NCBI RefSeq assembly: GCF_902362185.1
Contig: NC_044509.1
Location: forward strand, 15,193,866 to 15,257,865
From: Chanos chanos
Taxonomy: Eukaryota; Chordata; Actinopteri; Gonorynchiformes; Chanidae
DNA length: 64,000 bases
Direction of reading: 5' to 3'
Position numbers and translations under genes: made by a program. Under the pieces are notes generated by a model, which did not search any database, had not been told where the DNA came from, and saw only the letters and a list, made by a program, of their open reading frames with translations. This document shows, piece after piece, positions 11,126-22,956 of this stretch; positions within the stretch are counted from its first letter, which is position 1, and each line of letters starts with the position of its first letter.

Positions 11126-11435
11126 GCTGGAAAGAAATTTAGAGATCATATGTGTTAAAGCATATTACAATTGCTTGCTACCACATCCATCTAGAGCCAG
11201 TTTAGTAGTACAACACGTTTACCATCTTTGCAATTGTTAAATAATCCACATTTTAGTTACTGCATTATTTTCCCCCGAGAGCATCGCTGATTTTTTTTAT
11301 TACATTAAAAAAGGTTAAAATGAGGTAATAATGAAATGAACAATTAGTTCACATCAGGTCAACACTTAAGGTACACTGTAGATTATGCAGAGTTTTTACT
11401 TTTTTCCCTTTATTTACAACAGGAACAAGATGTAC

Positions 11436-11506
11436 CTTACTGTATACAGTTATGCTCTGAATGATGAAGGAATGGTCACACAGGTACTCAGACCCTGTTT
11501 TATATA
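11436..11506 (-). promoter_or_regulatory. TATA box and noncoding first exon, type II copy 1
   Basis: On the - strand, TATATAAAAC (11497-11506) is followed about 30 bases later by a putative start and an exon ending AGTAAG at 11436, with a GTACAT donor at 11435. The acceptor (ctttccag) ends at 11127, giving a 309-base 5'UTR intron. The same elements are conserved at 27682-27752 in copy 2, which supports function. Transcript ends are inferred. Confidence 0.55.
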
Positions 11507-11880
11507 CTTTGTGCTGAGGTGGAGGATGCTTTCGATAGGGAAGGGCATGTCTATGTTTTTGACGTGTCTGTTGACGTTACATGAGGAGTTGCACTGGGGA
11601 TTAGGCACAGAAAAGGACAGTGAGAACAATGATTCAGTTATTCAGTCTTGATGACTTTCTGTTCATAAACATTCAGGGAATTACTTTTATTTGAACAAAC
11701 GTAAAAACTTCATTTGGCCCTTTTGTAATAAAATGAGATTTTCACAGGTAATCCATTCATTTAAATGTAGTCATGGTTTATGTTACATTACAGTATCGTG
11801 CCCCTCCCCCCAACATAATGAGTAAGAGGAGACTTTGAAACAGCCTCGGCTGCACAACAAGAAGAAACTGCAAGAAAACG
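11507..11880. other. Upstream region of type II copy 1
   Basis: The first about 140 bases are nearly identical to the region upstream of copy 2 (to about 27888), where the duplication similarity ends. The rest is AT-rich with no recognised gene. Confidence 0.5.
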
Positions 11881-12163
11881 AACTGGATTTATTTACCTGG
11901 ATCTGTGACAGATAAACATCACAGATGCAGAAGCCTTTCAAAGATTTATTCACTTAACCCACTCTCCCACATTCCTAGCTGGGGTAGCATGCACAAGAAA
12001 ACCTATGCTAATACCATCAAGAGTTTGAAAGGCCTACCTAAGAACAGGGATGTGGCTTTGAAGACAAATGGATGGACAATGTTGGACATCAATGTTTATG
12101 TCACTGAACATGTGACTGCAGATTTAATCACAGAAAACTGTGAAATAGAGCTATGTGGTGAAA

Positions 12164-12223
<60 letters not shown>

Positions 12224-12420
12224 CTTAGTGGAAACCACATTGCAGAGAATGTGGACAAATGCATTCTGCACATCAGGACATGGTGAATGCAGTGAGAAGT
12301 GACAATGCAGTGGTGAAGCACATGAATATGATAAATGTCCCATGTTTTTGCAGATTCTACTATTGTGACTGTGTGCACGGGCCTTAATGTTGGACCTACT
12401 GTCATGCCAATTGACAGACT
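11880..12420 (+). mobile_element. hAT/ZBED-like transposase relic (tentative)
   Basis: An open frame (11905-12228) contains NPLSHIPSWGSM, then KNRDVALKTNGWTMLDINVY and VTEHVTADLI. This resembles the segment of hAT-superfamily (ZBED-like) transposases where a conserved ALTTDGWTS-type motif carries the first catalytic Asp; here the position reads KTNGWT, so that Asp appears lost. The frame runs into a CA array at 12168-12221 and dissolves after it. It is broken and non-autonomous. The match is by eye only. Confidence 0.4.
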
Positions 12421-12765
12421 ACGAAAGAGAGAGTTGCAAATAAAAATATACCTAAAATGTGGTAAATTGCTGCATGTTGTTGTTTTAAAGCCAAATTGCT
12501 AGAATTTGAAAACAGATTGTTATACTAATTCAAACTGATAATTTGTAGTCTTAGAGTGAATGGGATGTGCCAGGTTTAAGCTAATTACTGAGGGTGCATG
12601 GGCATTCATTTGAAAAAAGAAGTCGACTCTCCTGTTGAACACATCGACCTTACCATTTGGTTTGGTAATCTCAATTTTTGGAACTGGTCTCCCTGCTGCT
12701 TTGACTCTAACCTTCTCACTGTAGTCCATTGAGTGAAATGGCGTATTTAATAAAACATGGACAAC
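12420..12765. other. Unassigned spacer
   Basis: No recognised gene or repeat family. Short open frames on both strands lack domain signals. Confidence 0.4.
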
Positions 12766-14590
12766 GTCCTGCTGTCCTAAATAGGCCCCTTAGTCAGTCT
12801 AAATAAAATAAGTATATATATATATATACACATGTATATACGCACACACACATATACACATGCCTACACATACACATATATATACAATACATTTTTTGGG
12901 GTTTTTTTCTGTTTTCTCTTTATTGTTTAGCGTCACTGTCTCATAAGCTTCTTAGTGACAGCTAGACTGCCGTCCCAACTGGGCCCCTTAGCAAGTCTAG
13001 CTTCTGATAACTACTCAGACTGCTGTCCTAAACAGGCCCCTTAGCTAGTCTGGTGTTATTCTAAGTCGCCGTCCTTAGGCCCCTTAGCGACTACTAGGTT
13101 GCCGTCCCAAGCGGGCCCCTTAGCTAACCTAGATTTGATCTACACCTCTCCTGCCCGTGCAGACCTCCCACTGATACACTTCCTCGACACAATGGGAGCG
13201 GTATCCACAGGATGGTGTTTAGGTGTGCTGTTGTGTGAGTGGTGCTAATCACCGATAGAAGACTGGGCCCCATTTAAGGTCTGTTGGCCCCAGACCACCC
13301 TCTGGTGTGCGTTGCCCCAAGGGGACTCACAGCGGGCTGGATACTTACCGAAGCAGACTGGTTGTTAACACCGCAAGGTTTCCCCAGTCTGCTTGAATGA
13401 GGCCCGGGAGGCAGGTACCGTGCAATACGTCACCTCCCAAACAGCCTCGGGTGGAAGTCCGCTTCCAGCGGATAGCCCCCCTATCTGCTCCCGCCCGGTA
13501 TACACCAAGCCAGAGCCCTTCGGGAAGCTACCAAGCTTCTACTGGAAGCGCACTCAAACAAAAACAAACACCTTCTCCCATACACCGGTCCCTCAGCACA
13601 TGCAGTGTAAACAGCTTCTACTTAAACAACACAGAAAAGTTAGTCACACACACACACAATCTCACATTCACAAATTACTGCATCGGACTCTACTATAATT
13701 TAGATTCTTTTAGAGGAGAGGCTAGATAATGCCTTGGCCCGGGCGGATCCACTGCTCTTGATCTCGACAATTTTATGCAGAATTTTGGAAAAAGGCTCTG
13801 CTTACCTTTTGTATGTGGCCACCGTCGATCCAAGGAGCAGATCCGTCCAAGCTGTTGGCTTCCCCGTGCCTCTCCTGGCTGGCTCGCCACTCAAATGTGG
13901 GTGAAATTCTCAGCCTGGGCCAAATGAGACTGAGTCCCAACGCCACACGATACCTGTTCTGAGACAAAACAATAGGAGTCTAATAATGAGTCAGATGCAG
14001 TGTAAGTTTATTGTAGAGTTCAAAAGGCATACAACAAACTGAGTCAGGTCCCGGGGAGTGACTGACTCCTTCTCACAAAGCACCAGCCTTTATACACGTT
14101 TTCTCAAAAAAGATACACATTACTTTGTCTCTTTGTATGTGGGGCACCTCGACCAGCCCATCTTCACAGACTCCTCTTATCGTAATTATTGTCTAGTTCC
14201 CTTACGTTTACCATATTTACTGCCCTGCTAAGCGGTGGAGCGAGATATAGCACAAACCAGGAATATTTCACCTTCTCCATATAATATGACTGACCACAAT
14301 ACTCTGGCAGAGGCGCCGTTCTCTTTCCATATATTATGACTGACCTCAAAACTCTGGCAGAAACGGCAACCATATCTCACATGCTGTCCTCTATAGGGCC
14401 GCACAGGCCTTTTCTTTCTGAACAAAGAGAACTTGATGTTTCTTACAATACAAAGGATTGTATAGTTATATAGCTGTTAATATAAACGATTACATTGATT
14501 CACCCCTATAATAATGAATACATTATGGTTACATTGTTTATCATGGTTACTACAGTGGTTAGCTTAAAGGAGAGTAATATTTTTCCAACA
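12766..14590 (-). mobile_element. Endogenous retrovirus fossil: LTR, primer site and leader
   Basis: A - strand retroviral fossil. The LTR (about 13896-14590, 695 bp) has TGT...ACA ends, a TATA box (GTATAAAGG, within 14086-14101) and an AATAAA signal (within 14001-14015). Six bases after the LTR is an 18-base primer binding site (13872-13889) that is a perfect complement to the 3' end of tRNA-Arg(ACG). A leader follows, with a probable splice donor (AAAAG then GTAAGC) near 13815, and a series of short repeats of the form GCTAAGGGGCC and GGGACGGC across 12766-13140. No gag, pol or env region is seen and only one LTR is visible, so the element is broken. It belongs to the retrovirus class; the genus is uncertain. 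It looks moderately old. Confidence 0.65.
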
Positions 14591-15285
14591 GTCCTCTGTT
14601 TCCATTGTGGCTTTAATAACAAATCAACAAAGCTAGCTTTCAACAGAAAAAACTTCAGCTAAACACGACAGTTCTTATCCTTGCTGTGTGACTAATGACA
14701 CAAGACAAGAATCTTGCATGATATCATTGATAAGCCCCTACCTCAAAACTCTGGGTGCAGTCAGCCCTGCTGATTGGTTCACTGATGTTAGGCACTAAAT
14801 CCAGAGCCTTTCGCTAGTCCCGTCCAAAGGGAAGTTTGTCCTCCCTTACTGCCATTCACCCCCATGTTAAAAGCCAGGACTCACCAGCCGCTGGGATAAC
14901 AACCGTTTATAATCAACATCAGTGGGAGACTTGGGGAGGTCGGACCTCTGTTCAGTAATTTTCAATTGCAGTAGGGGGGTGCTGTTGGTATTTTGACATG
15001 GGGAGATGATTTTTGTAACTTCGAAGTGTTAAAATAATTATATTACCAGTATTTTAACAAATGAGTCTGTTCAATTTCCGTATATTTATTTTTCTCTTTG
15101 AAGTTTATTTTTCTCTGAAATTTTAGGGAGGATAGTCCTCCCTTTCCTCAATGGACAAGCCTATTTTGTTGTAGATCTAGCCTAAAATAAGTCAGTTTGG
15201 TCTCGTTAAATATAATTTACATAAATTGAGTGCTCTGAAAAGCACCACCCTGGCTTGGCAGGACTGTGCATTAATTATAGTTATT
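14591..15285. other. Unassigned AT-rich spacer
   Basis: No gene recognised. A segment around 14750-14960 has a different, GC-richer texture and may be another repeat, but I cannot place it. Confidence 0.35.
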
Positions 15286-15289
15286 ACTT

Positions 15290-15450
15290 GCAGTAAATAT
15301 TTTTACTCACAGGTGAAGGAATTTCTTCGATACTCAATAGCACCAGCCGCTCTTTGCAAAGGACCTGGAGCAGTGCACACAATGAAGGCAAAAATTGTGT
15401 CTGATCTCCAGAAATGCTACTCTGGTGAAAAGCAAGCATTTATGGTTTAA
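15290..15450 (+). pseudogene. Unidentified coding-like fragment, copy 1
   Basis: The open frame reads VKEFLRYSIAPAALCKGPGA then MKAKIVSDLQKCYSGEKQAF. A second copy at about 33165-33300 keeps the same pattern (VKEF, YPIAPAALCEGP, VKAKILFDLENCYPDE), with differences and a frame change in the middle. Both copies are preceded by a CAG resembling a splice acceptor (actcacag here, ttttcag there). I do not recognise the protein. It could be an exon of a transposon gene or of a lost host gene. Confidence 0.4.
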
Positions 15451-15566
15451 CGTTGCTAGTCGATCAAAAGGAACAGCAATAATAAATGATGGCATTTTGG
15501 GGTCTATTCTGTGAATGTGTGATAAACCATTCCCAAGTTTCCTGAATGTGGTGATCTAGAACTTCA

Positions 15567-16030
15567 TTGTCTAAGAGAATTGAATCTTAAGAGTATTATT
15601 GCACTTGTGACTCTAATGCTGCTGTTTAATAAATGTTCATGCTAATGAAGAATTATTTTGAATAGTTTCTAGATTCAGGGTTCAGGGTGCCGAACTATAG
15701 AGTTGTCCAGAGTGTATTTTAACTGGGTTTAGATTCTCAGATAAGATTAAGATAATTGCTAAGTGATATTAGTATTCTGTCTAATATTGACGGCAAGCCA
15801 TTAACCACAACTTATGTATACCATTGCCATCTTAGTATGTATGTATGTATGTATGTATGTATGTATGTATGTATGTATGTATATGTATACATGTAGTCAC
15901 CATGGAGGATATGTTGTAGCCACTAAACCTCCTCATACAATCTTGAACAGTTCTGGTTCAGTTAACTATCAGCTCAGGCCAACAGTTAGCAAACTCAGTT
16001 AGGCCCTTTGCTGTGCAGTTCCTGCAAACT
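15567..16030. repeat. Duplicated downstream block, module 1 copy
   Basis: From gtctaagagaattgaat onward this stretch matches 37529-37945 closely. It includes the tagtatgtatg microsatellite (expanded here to about 50 bases at 15833-15884, short in the other copy), the catgtagtcaccatggagg motif and a tract ending cagttagcaaactcag. It marks the two modules as one ancestral segment. No coding function seen. Confidence 0.75.
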
Positions 16031-17312
16031 CTCAACAGTCGGTTGAACAAAAGAATTGTGATAATTACATTCTCTGTATTAATCCTTTTTAATTTGATGA
16101 ATAAAACACAAAACTGGTGATAGATAATATATGGATGTACTTAATGTATGATACTTTAGTTAAGCTAGTGAAGAAACAAGTCATGTGAGGCCACTGTACA
16201 CATCCTTAAGATTGAGATGAACTTAAATGCACTTGGACATTGTGATGGTAAATTACACTGCACTTCAGCACAAGGGTTCAGACTTCTAATCTTAGCTTTG
16301 GGACTGACAGGGATGGATATCACTAAGAATAAGTGTTCACTACGTTTTCTGGGATGCTGGCTGGTTTTGCCTGTATTAGAAGATGCATGTACAACTTCTC
16401 AGGGCCATGCCATGATGGGGATCTTAAATAATATGGAAACTTGGCATGTCAAACAGGGAGAAAATGGGCTGAAAATATGTCCCAAACATTAAAAAATCGG
16501 ATCATAAAGGCAGCATATAAAATAAAGCTAAAAGACTGATTGTTCATGTTATGTACTTTACTTTGCTTGTCTCTTTCACAATATTTTAGGACGGAATTCT
16601 ATTTGACTGTGGGCTGTTCCAAGCCAATTAGGAAAAAGGCAAGGCAAAGCAAAAAGACAAATGAATATGGAAACTGGGGAAATACCTACCAAAGTAAATA
16701 TGAGGTAATTTCTTGTTAGTCTGTGTGTATTGTCACATAGGCAGAATGTATTCATTTTCTTAATGAATTTAAATTTAAAATAAAGTGTTGTCATATCCAG
16801 CGACATAGGTCATCCAATATTTAAATATTGATTTTCCTTTTCTACTTATCATGTCTTTACTGATAAAAGAAGAGAAAAAGTCTTGAATCAGATATTGTTC
16901 AATCAAATATAAATCAACATATAAATGCTCACAACACATCAAAACAAATTTTATTAACTAGTGCAAAAACATTCAAAAAAAAAAAAAAAAAAAAAAGAAA
17001 AAGAAAAAAGGAAACCTCTATTATCAGGAAATAGACAGCAAAATACTGTATTTTTAACACTTGACCACTCATAACACAGAAAGAAAAAAAATTCGGGGAA
17101 GACTTTGATGTAACATTTCTCTGAAAGTACAAGATGTGCTTACTGACTTTAAAAGATCAGAGATTATTTCAGGGGTAAATTTTTGGGAGTGACCAATTTA
17201 AGTGAGACAGTATAATCTGCCTAAGAAGAAAAAACAGACCCTTGCTGAGACACTTTGTAAGCTTCAATCTACTTTGGTAAAGAGATAAAGGGAGCAGGAC
17301 AAAACGGCAGAA
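16031..17312. other. 3' flank of the 17313 OR gene
   Basis: Parts (about 16490-16710 and 16840-17050) align with the downstream flanks of the tandem type III genes (for example 40410-40640 and 40830-41050). This includes the position of a polyadenylation signal, which here reads AGTAAA on the - strand (near 16855) instead of AATAAA. A poly-A/GAAA tract lies at 16976-17009. No separate gene. Confidence 0.5.
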
Positions 17313-18266
17313 TCATTTTACTTTTGTGACATAACTTAAGTTTGACAATAGTTTCAGTAGTCGCACTCTAATCTCTTTAGTCCTTAAACAATAAACTACT
17401 GCATTAACGAGTGAGGGAATCATTGTGGACAGAATGACTACAGCATTCCGCTCAGTTAGATTAAGTCTGACACCTACTCTGGTTAACAGTCCACCTACTA
17501 CTTTTGGTAAATAGTAACAGGAGACTGCTATAACATGAGCAGTGCATGTTTTGAACATTTGTCCCTGACTTTCCTTATTTGGCAATCTTAGAACAGTGTA
17601 CACAATCTTGAGATATGTTAACAGGATGATTGGAAACTGTCCACCTAAAAACCATACACCTATTATTGTTGATACCCCAAATGATTGTTCTGGATCTGCA
17701 CACGCAGCCCTCACCATTGCAGCGAAGTCACAAAACACATATCCGATAATTGGCTGACAGTAGGGAAGATTATCCGCAATGAGGCCTAAGGGTATCATAG
17801 CACATATAGCAATAAGCCACGTGAGTGCAATGAGCATGAATGTGCGTGAATTAGTGAGAATGCTGTGGTATCTTAATGGGAGGCTGATAGCAACCAAACG
17901 ATCCACAGCCATCAAAGACAATGCCAAACATTCTGTCATATCGCCGAGATGGTAAGTATACATACCTGAAAAACAGGAGTAGTAAGAAATCGTTTTAATC
18001 TCGGCAAGGAGAACTGAAATCATTGTTGTACTTGCGCTTGTAGTGAACATGATATCCACAAGTGCTAAATTGCATATGAGAATATACATGGGTCTGTGTA
18101 AACATCTATCAGCTACTATGAGGCAAAAATTTGTTCCACTGGTCAACAATGTAAGGAAATATGATATGAGGATGAGAGACCCTAGAAGCTTTTGATTGGA
18201 CAAATGATCAAAGCCTGTGATTGTAAATTGTGTTACTTGCACAGCCGTGTCATTTGCAGTATTCAT
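17313..18266 (-). CDS. Odorant receptor, type III, module 1 (NAVVY variant)
   Basis: This gene encodes a complete 317-residue odorant receptor, about 87% identical to the 41375 protein. Features: glycosylation site NDT (5-7), PMY (59-61), MAVDRLVAIS with DRL in place of DRY (122-124), PLRYH after it, extracellular-loop Cys (98, 170, 179, 189), KTCTAH before TM6 (239-244) and FCLRTKEIR-like YCLRTKEIR after TM7. The TM7 NPxxY motif reads NAVVY (288-292), so the conserved Pro is lost. All other family members here have NPVVY or NPIVY. The frame is otherwise clean. A 5'UTR acceptor (ctttttcag) lies 23 bases upstream of the ATG. It is the single type III gene of module 1; a nested transposon block sits just above its promoter. 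Confidence 0.93.
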   Translation of the reverse strand: MNTANDTAVQVTQFTITGFDHLSNQKLLGSLILISYFLTLLTSGTNFCLIVADRCLHRPMYILICNLALVDIMFTTSASTTMISVLLAEIKTISYYSCFSGMYTYHLGDMTECLALSLMAVDRLVAISLPLRYHSILTNSRTFMLIALTWLIAICAMIPLGLIADNLPYCQPIIGYVFCDFAAMVRAACADPEQSFGVSTIIGVWFLGGQFPIILLTYLKIVYTVLRLPNKESQGQMFKTCTAHVIAVSCYYLPKVVGGLLTRVGVRLNLTERNAVVILSTMIPSLVNAVVYCLRTKEIRVRLLKLLSNLSYVTKVK

Positions 18267-18548
18267 GGTCTGTCACAGCGATAAAAACCTGAAAAAGAAA
18301 ATACAACCATAAATACACATATCTATGACTGTCCAAAAAGTTTGCCTCTCTATATAAGAGCCTGTATATAAATTCATTTCATATCATAAAAAGCAGATTA
18401 CTGAAGACTACTCAAAGCCCTGTAAAGAAAAAATGTACTGAAAGCCTTTGAACAAGCACACTTGCACATCTCTGCCAAATAGTATTTGTTATATTATTAT
18501 TTTTTACATAATGTCAGGTGTAATTTAAAAAAAAGCATGAGATATTAC

Positions 18549-18705
18549 CAATACCATGAATTAAAACGAAAACCCACAAGATATTTGGGACGATGGATCG
18601 TTTAGTGTACTTGCAAAAAATCTTTAACCAATCTGAGAGTACAGGCGTTTTTATGCGATTTTTTAGATGCAACGCCACTCCCCTTTAATCCTCTCATTCA
18701 ATGAG
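18549..18705 (-). promoter_or_regulatory. Proximal promoter and first exon of the 17313 OR
   Basis: On the - strand a conserved block (tgaatgagaggattaaaggg then gagtggcgtt, 18671-18705) precedes a TATA-like CGCATAAAAACGCC (18644-18657). A short exon then ends with a GTAATATCTC donor at 18548. The acceptor is at 18290-18289, giving a roughly 260-base 5'UTR intron. The same block with the same spacing occurs at all five tandem type III genes. Confidence 0.65.
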
Positions 18706-19076
18706 CTAGCTGATCTGTGCAGGCTGTAGGGATGGCAGGCTTGCCTCTTTTGAATCTGTTCAGTCATGCGAATCTTTTGAATCTGTTCAACTAAAAGTTT
18801 AGTTCGCTGAGATTCATTTGCCGGTTTGTATAGTGAAAGTTCCGGCTTGTCCTACTACTGAGGTGTTGGATACTATTTAACAATAGGTATACTGAATTGC
18901 ACAGATAACATACAGAAAACTGCTTGAGTGACTACTTTGTGTCTTGAGACAATATGTTCTTTTGTTCGTGACTACAAAAAGAACCATTTTTTTCACACTC
19001 AACACTCAAACAGTCTGTCTCAATCAGTGAAAGGTCCTATTGTTCATAAGTTCAAGTTTATTTGTATAGTGCTTTT

Positions 19077-22000
19077 GAAGCAACTTATAATGTAATAACT
19101 GTGCATAATGTAATAAAAATGTAATTAAAACACGTAATGTAATAATATGCCTGTAACATAATAATAATGTTGATTGCGTAACATAACATTTTTGCGCACT
19201 ATGCAAAACGTTATTTCGTTATATGCCAGTTACTACTTTTTTTTTTCTAAGCCCGCCACCACCCCTCCATATGCCAGTTACTACATTATGAAGTGAGTAA
19301 CAGTTGTTTTAGTGAATTATGTAATAACTTGAACGCATAATGTCATAAAATGCCCAAATCATTCTCTAAATGTAAATGTAAATTTCTAAATGTATTAATG
19401 ACCATTTCTAAGTGTATTTCTAGTGTTGATAGCAAACTGTTGACTAGCTGTTCAGCTGATAAAACAAAAGTATTTCTAGCTAACACAGACTATGGCAATT
19501 ACACATTTACACACTCACTTAAATTACCCCATTCAAGTCTGAAGTTTCTACAGATAAATATGATTTCTATTAATTTTTTTTTCTAAGAAAATTCCAACTT
19601 TTCAAATACAATCCCTTTTCCGCAATCGTAGAAAAAGCAACATTATGAAACACAGCAGTAGCTAGGTTATTACTATAAAGATGAATATATTACCTGGTTA
19701 CATGTTTAAATACTGCTTAATAATCAGAATTGTCAATGCCATGCGACAGTTTTGAGAAAAAAGAATAGGACAGACAATCGAATATATTTTTTTTTATTCA
19801 TTATTTAACACTCATGTTTTTGTCGACTTAGAAATCTTAACTATTGAACAACTTTTCAATGGGGTAACAGTTTCCTAGTGTATGTGCCACACAGAACATA
19901 GCTAGGTAACCAGCTAACGTTACCTCCAACTAAATTATGTTACTCAGTTTGAACTTCCCCTCCTACGGAAATTAGAATTGCCCCTCCTGGAATCGCAACC
20001 TTATTGTGGTGGAGGGGTTTGTGTGCACCTGTGACCCTGGGAGCTGTGCTGTCTGGAGCACGTAGTTCCTGGTAGGGTCAATCAAGGCAAAGAGGTCTCA
20101 GGTGAGGGGACAGACAAAAAGCGATTCATGAAGACCTTTCAAACAATCCTCGCCTGGAATAGGGATACTGGGGCCCCCTCCTGGAGCCAGACCCGGCAGG
20201 GGAGCTCATAGGCGAGTGCCTGGTGGCTGGACCTGACACGGAGTCCGGCCGGGCTCAGCCCAAATGAGCCACATGGGGCCACCCTCCCGTGGGCTCACCA
20301 CCTGCGAGGGGAGAAATAAGGGCCGGCTGCGATGCCACATGGATAGCGGGTTGGGATGGAGGCCCTGGTGGACTGGGCTTATGGTGCAGAAACAGGCTTT
20401 TGGCACATGAGACATCACCTCTCTGGGGGAAAGGAGCTGAAGTTTGTGCTGGAGGTTGAGTGATACCGATTAGATATGGTCGGGCTCACTTCTACACACA
20501 GCCTTGGCTCTGGAACCAAACTCCTGAATGGGGGCTGGACTCTATCCTTCTCCAGAGTTGCCCAGGGTGAGAGGTGGCGAGCAGGTGTGGGGTTAGTTGT
20601 TAGCCCCTAACTGAGCACCACTGTGTTGGAGTTTGTCCCGGTAAATGAGAGGGTCGCCTCACTGTAACTTCAGGTTGCAGGGGAGAAATCTCTGACTGCT
20701 GTGATGGCATACACGCCGATGAGCTTTGTTGTTGGACTTCTGTGCAAGTCATGGATTGTCCATAACAAACACCATGTTCAAACATAAGGCAGCTCACAAG
20801 TGTACCTTGTACCAGAGCTCCTTAGGCCAGCAGTCGATGATTGACTTTGAAGTCGTCTCATCAGACCTGTGGCCATATGTTCTAGACACTCGGGTGAAGA
20901 GAGGGGAAGAGCGGTCAACTGATCACCACCTGGTGGTGAGTTGGAGCAGATGGAGAGGGAGGCTGCTAGATAGACCTGGTAAACCCAAGTGCGTAGTGAG
21001 GGTGAACTGAGAACGTCTGGCTGAGGACCCTGTCCAGAGGGTCTTCAACTCACACTCCCAGAGGAGCTTCTCCCTCATCCCAAGGGAGGTTGGGGGCATG
21101 GAGTTCAAATGGACCCTGTTCAAAGCCTCCATTGTTGAAGCAGCAGCTTTGAGCTGTGGCCAGATGGTCGTCGGTGCCTGTCGCGGCAGCAACCCAAGGA
21201 CCTGGTGGTGAATGCCATCGATGAGGGAGGCCGTCAGGCTACAGAAGGAGGCCTTTGGGACTTGGCTAGCTTGGGGGACTCCGGAATTGGCTGAGAGGTA
21301 TTGGGAGGCCAAAATAGCTGCAGTGATGATGGTTGTGGAAGTAAAATCTTGAGTTAAAATCTTGGCTCTGGATATTGTTGGGCTGTCATGGCTGACACGT
21401 CCCTTCAATGCTGCATGGAGGCCAGGGACAGTTCCTGTGGAGTAGCAGATTGGGGTGGTGGTTCCCATTTTTAAAAAGGGGGACTGGAGAGTATGCTTCA
21501 ATTATTGGGGTCTCTCACTGTTCAGTCTCCCTGGGAAAGCTTACTCCAGGGTGTCAGAAAGGAGACTGGCTGATTGTCGAACCTCGGATTCAAGAGGAAC
21601 AGCGTGGATTTCACCCTGGCTGTGGAACAGCAGATGGCAGTCATACAGTTGTTGTACCAGACCATCTTGGTTAAGAGGGAGTTGACCCAAAAGGCAAAGC
21701 TCTCAATTTACCAGTCATTCTTTGTTCCAAACCTCATCTATGGTCACGAGCTCTGAAAGAATGAGATCGTGGATACAAGCACACTGATTGCTGGAGGTGA
21801 CAGTTTTGATGAATTTCCTCTGCAGGGTGGCTGGGCGCACCCTTAGGGATAGGATGTGGAGCTCAGACATCTGGGAAGAGCTTGAAGTAGAGCCACTTCT
21901 CCTGTGCATTGAAAGGAGCCAGTTGAGGTGGTTTGGGCATCTAGTCAGGATGCTTCCTGGGTGCCTCCCTCTGGAGGTGTTCTAGGCACAACCAACTGGA

Positions 22001-22956
22001 AGGAGACCCCGGTGCAGACCCAGAATATGCTGGGAGGATTATATATCTCGGCAGGCCTGAGAACGACTTGGGATCCCCAGGAGGAGCTGGTGGATGTGGT
22101 CGGGGGGAAGGAATGTCTGGGCTGCCCTTCTCAGCCTGCTACCATCGTGACCTGGTCCAGACGTTTTGTGTTGTGTAGGGTGCTAGCTTACCGGTTTCTC
22201 TGATATTACACTTTAATGTCCAATAAAATAACAAATCAGTCGGATAGAATAATCATCCAATTCATCTGACTTATTTGGGATAAGTGATAAAAGACAGCCT
22301 ATTCTGTCAAAAATCCCGCTTCCTCTTTTATGATTGGCAGACTCAGAGAAAACTGGCAATGACAAGCAGTGTTCCACCACGTCTTTCTCTAAAAATCAAA
22401 CTATTTTTTGACTCCAATGCAGTCGATTCTTTTGGATGATCATTCTTGACTGACTGTTGCTGAATAGCACAAGAAATTCTGACAATGAGGGGACAGTTAT
22501 TATGTTGTGTATTATGGTTATGGCCCTGCTCTAAACTGCCTTGAAAAACAGGCTATTAGAACTTTAAATATCATCAAGCAGCAATACTGAAACAGCAGTA
22601 CCTTAATTGTCCAGTCCTTTCAGTCAACACTGTAAAAAGTGAAACTTATATTTTACCAGTTCATCACATTTAAAAATGTTTTATTGCTCCTCAATTTATA
22701 CTTTAATATTTTATTACATTATGCATTGAAGTTATTACATAAGTCACTAAAACAACTGTTATTCACTTTATAATGCAGTAATTGGCACAATGTAATAATG
22801 TATTACATTATGCGCAAAAACATGTTACATTATGTAATCAATATTTTTATTACATTATAGGCATGTTATTAAATTATGAGTGTTTATTACATTCTTTAAT
22901 TACATTATGCGCATTTATTACATTATGCGCAGTTATTACATTATCAGTCGCTACAA
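19077..22956. mobile_element. Long-terminal-inverted-repeat (foldback-like) DNA element
   Basis: The left arm (about 19077-19350) and the inverse of the right arm (about 22665-22956) share ordered motifs. These are ataatgtaataactg, gcataatgtaataa, tgtaattaaa, atgcctgtaa/atgcctataa, attg(c/a)(g/t)taac(a)t near caaaa/gcgca, and agtgaataacagttgttttagtga-type sequence. The arms are about 270-300 bp with repeated (g)cataatgtaataa subunits, the layout of foldback or long-TIR DNA elements. The interior carries a LINE and no recognisable transposase of its own, so it is probably non-autonomous. Confidence 0.65.
19980..22200 (+). mobile_element. Degenerate LINE with internal deletion
   Basis: A + strand non-LTR retrotransposon relic. 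Recognisable pieces in order are: an upstream region with gtggtggaggggtttg; an endonuclease C-terminal piece at 20726-21010 (HGLSITNTMFKHKAAHK, then SMIDFEVVSSDLWPYVLDTR and STDHHLVVSW); the beginning of the reverse transcriptase (VVPIFKKGDWRVCFNYWG, 21455 on); and the C-terminal region (KAKLSIYQSFFVPNLIYGHE, then RTLRDRMWSSDIWEELEVEP and SQLRWFGHL). The catalytic RT core between about 21640 and 21660 is absent, an internal deletion, and several frames are interrupted. It resembles teleost LINEs of the I/Nimb or RTE groups; I cannot choose between them by eye. Confidence 0.7.

Noticed and set aside
13393-13729. Two overlapping + strand frames of about 100 residues with Pro/Ser-rich composition.
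   Set aside because: They fall in the leader of the - strand retroviral fossil and show no protein family signal.
20923-21501. A 192-residue frame on the - strand.
   Set aside because: It is antisense to a LINE whose sense strand shows recognisable endonuclease and RT motifs.
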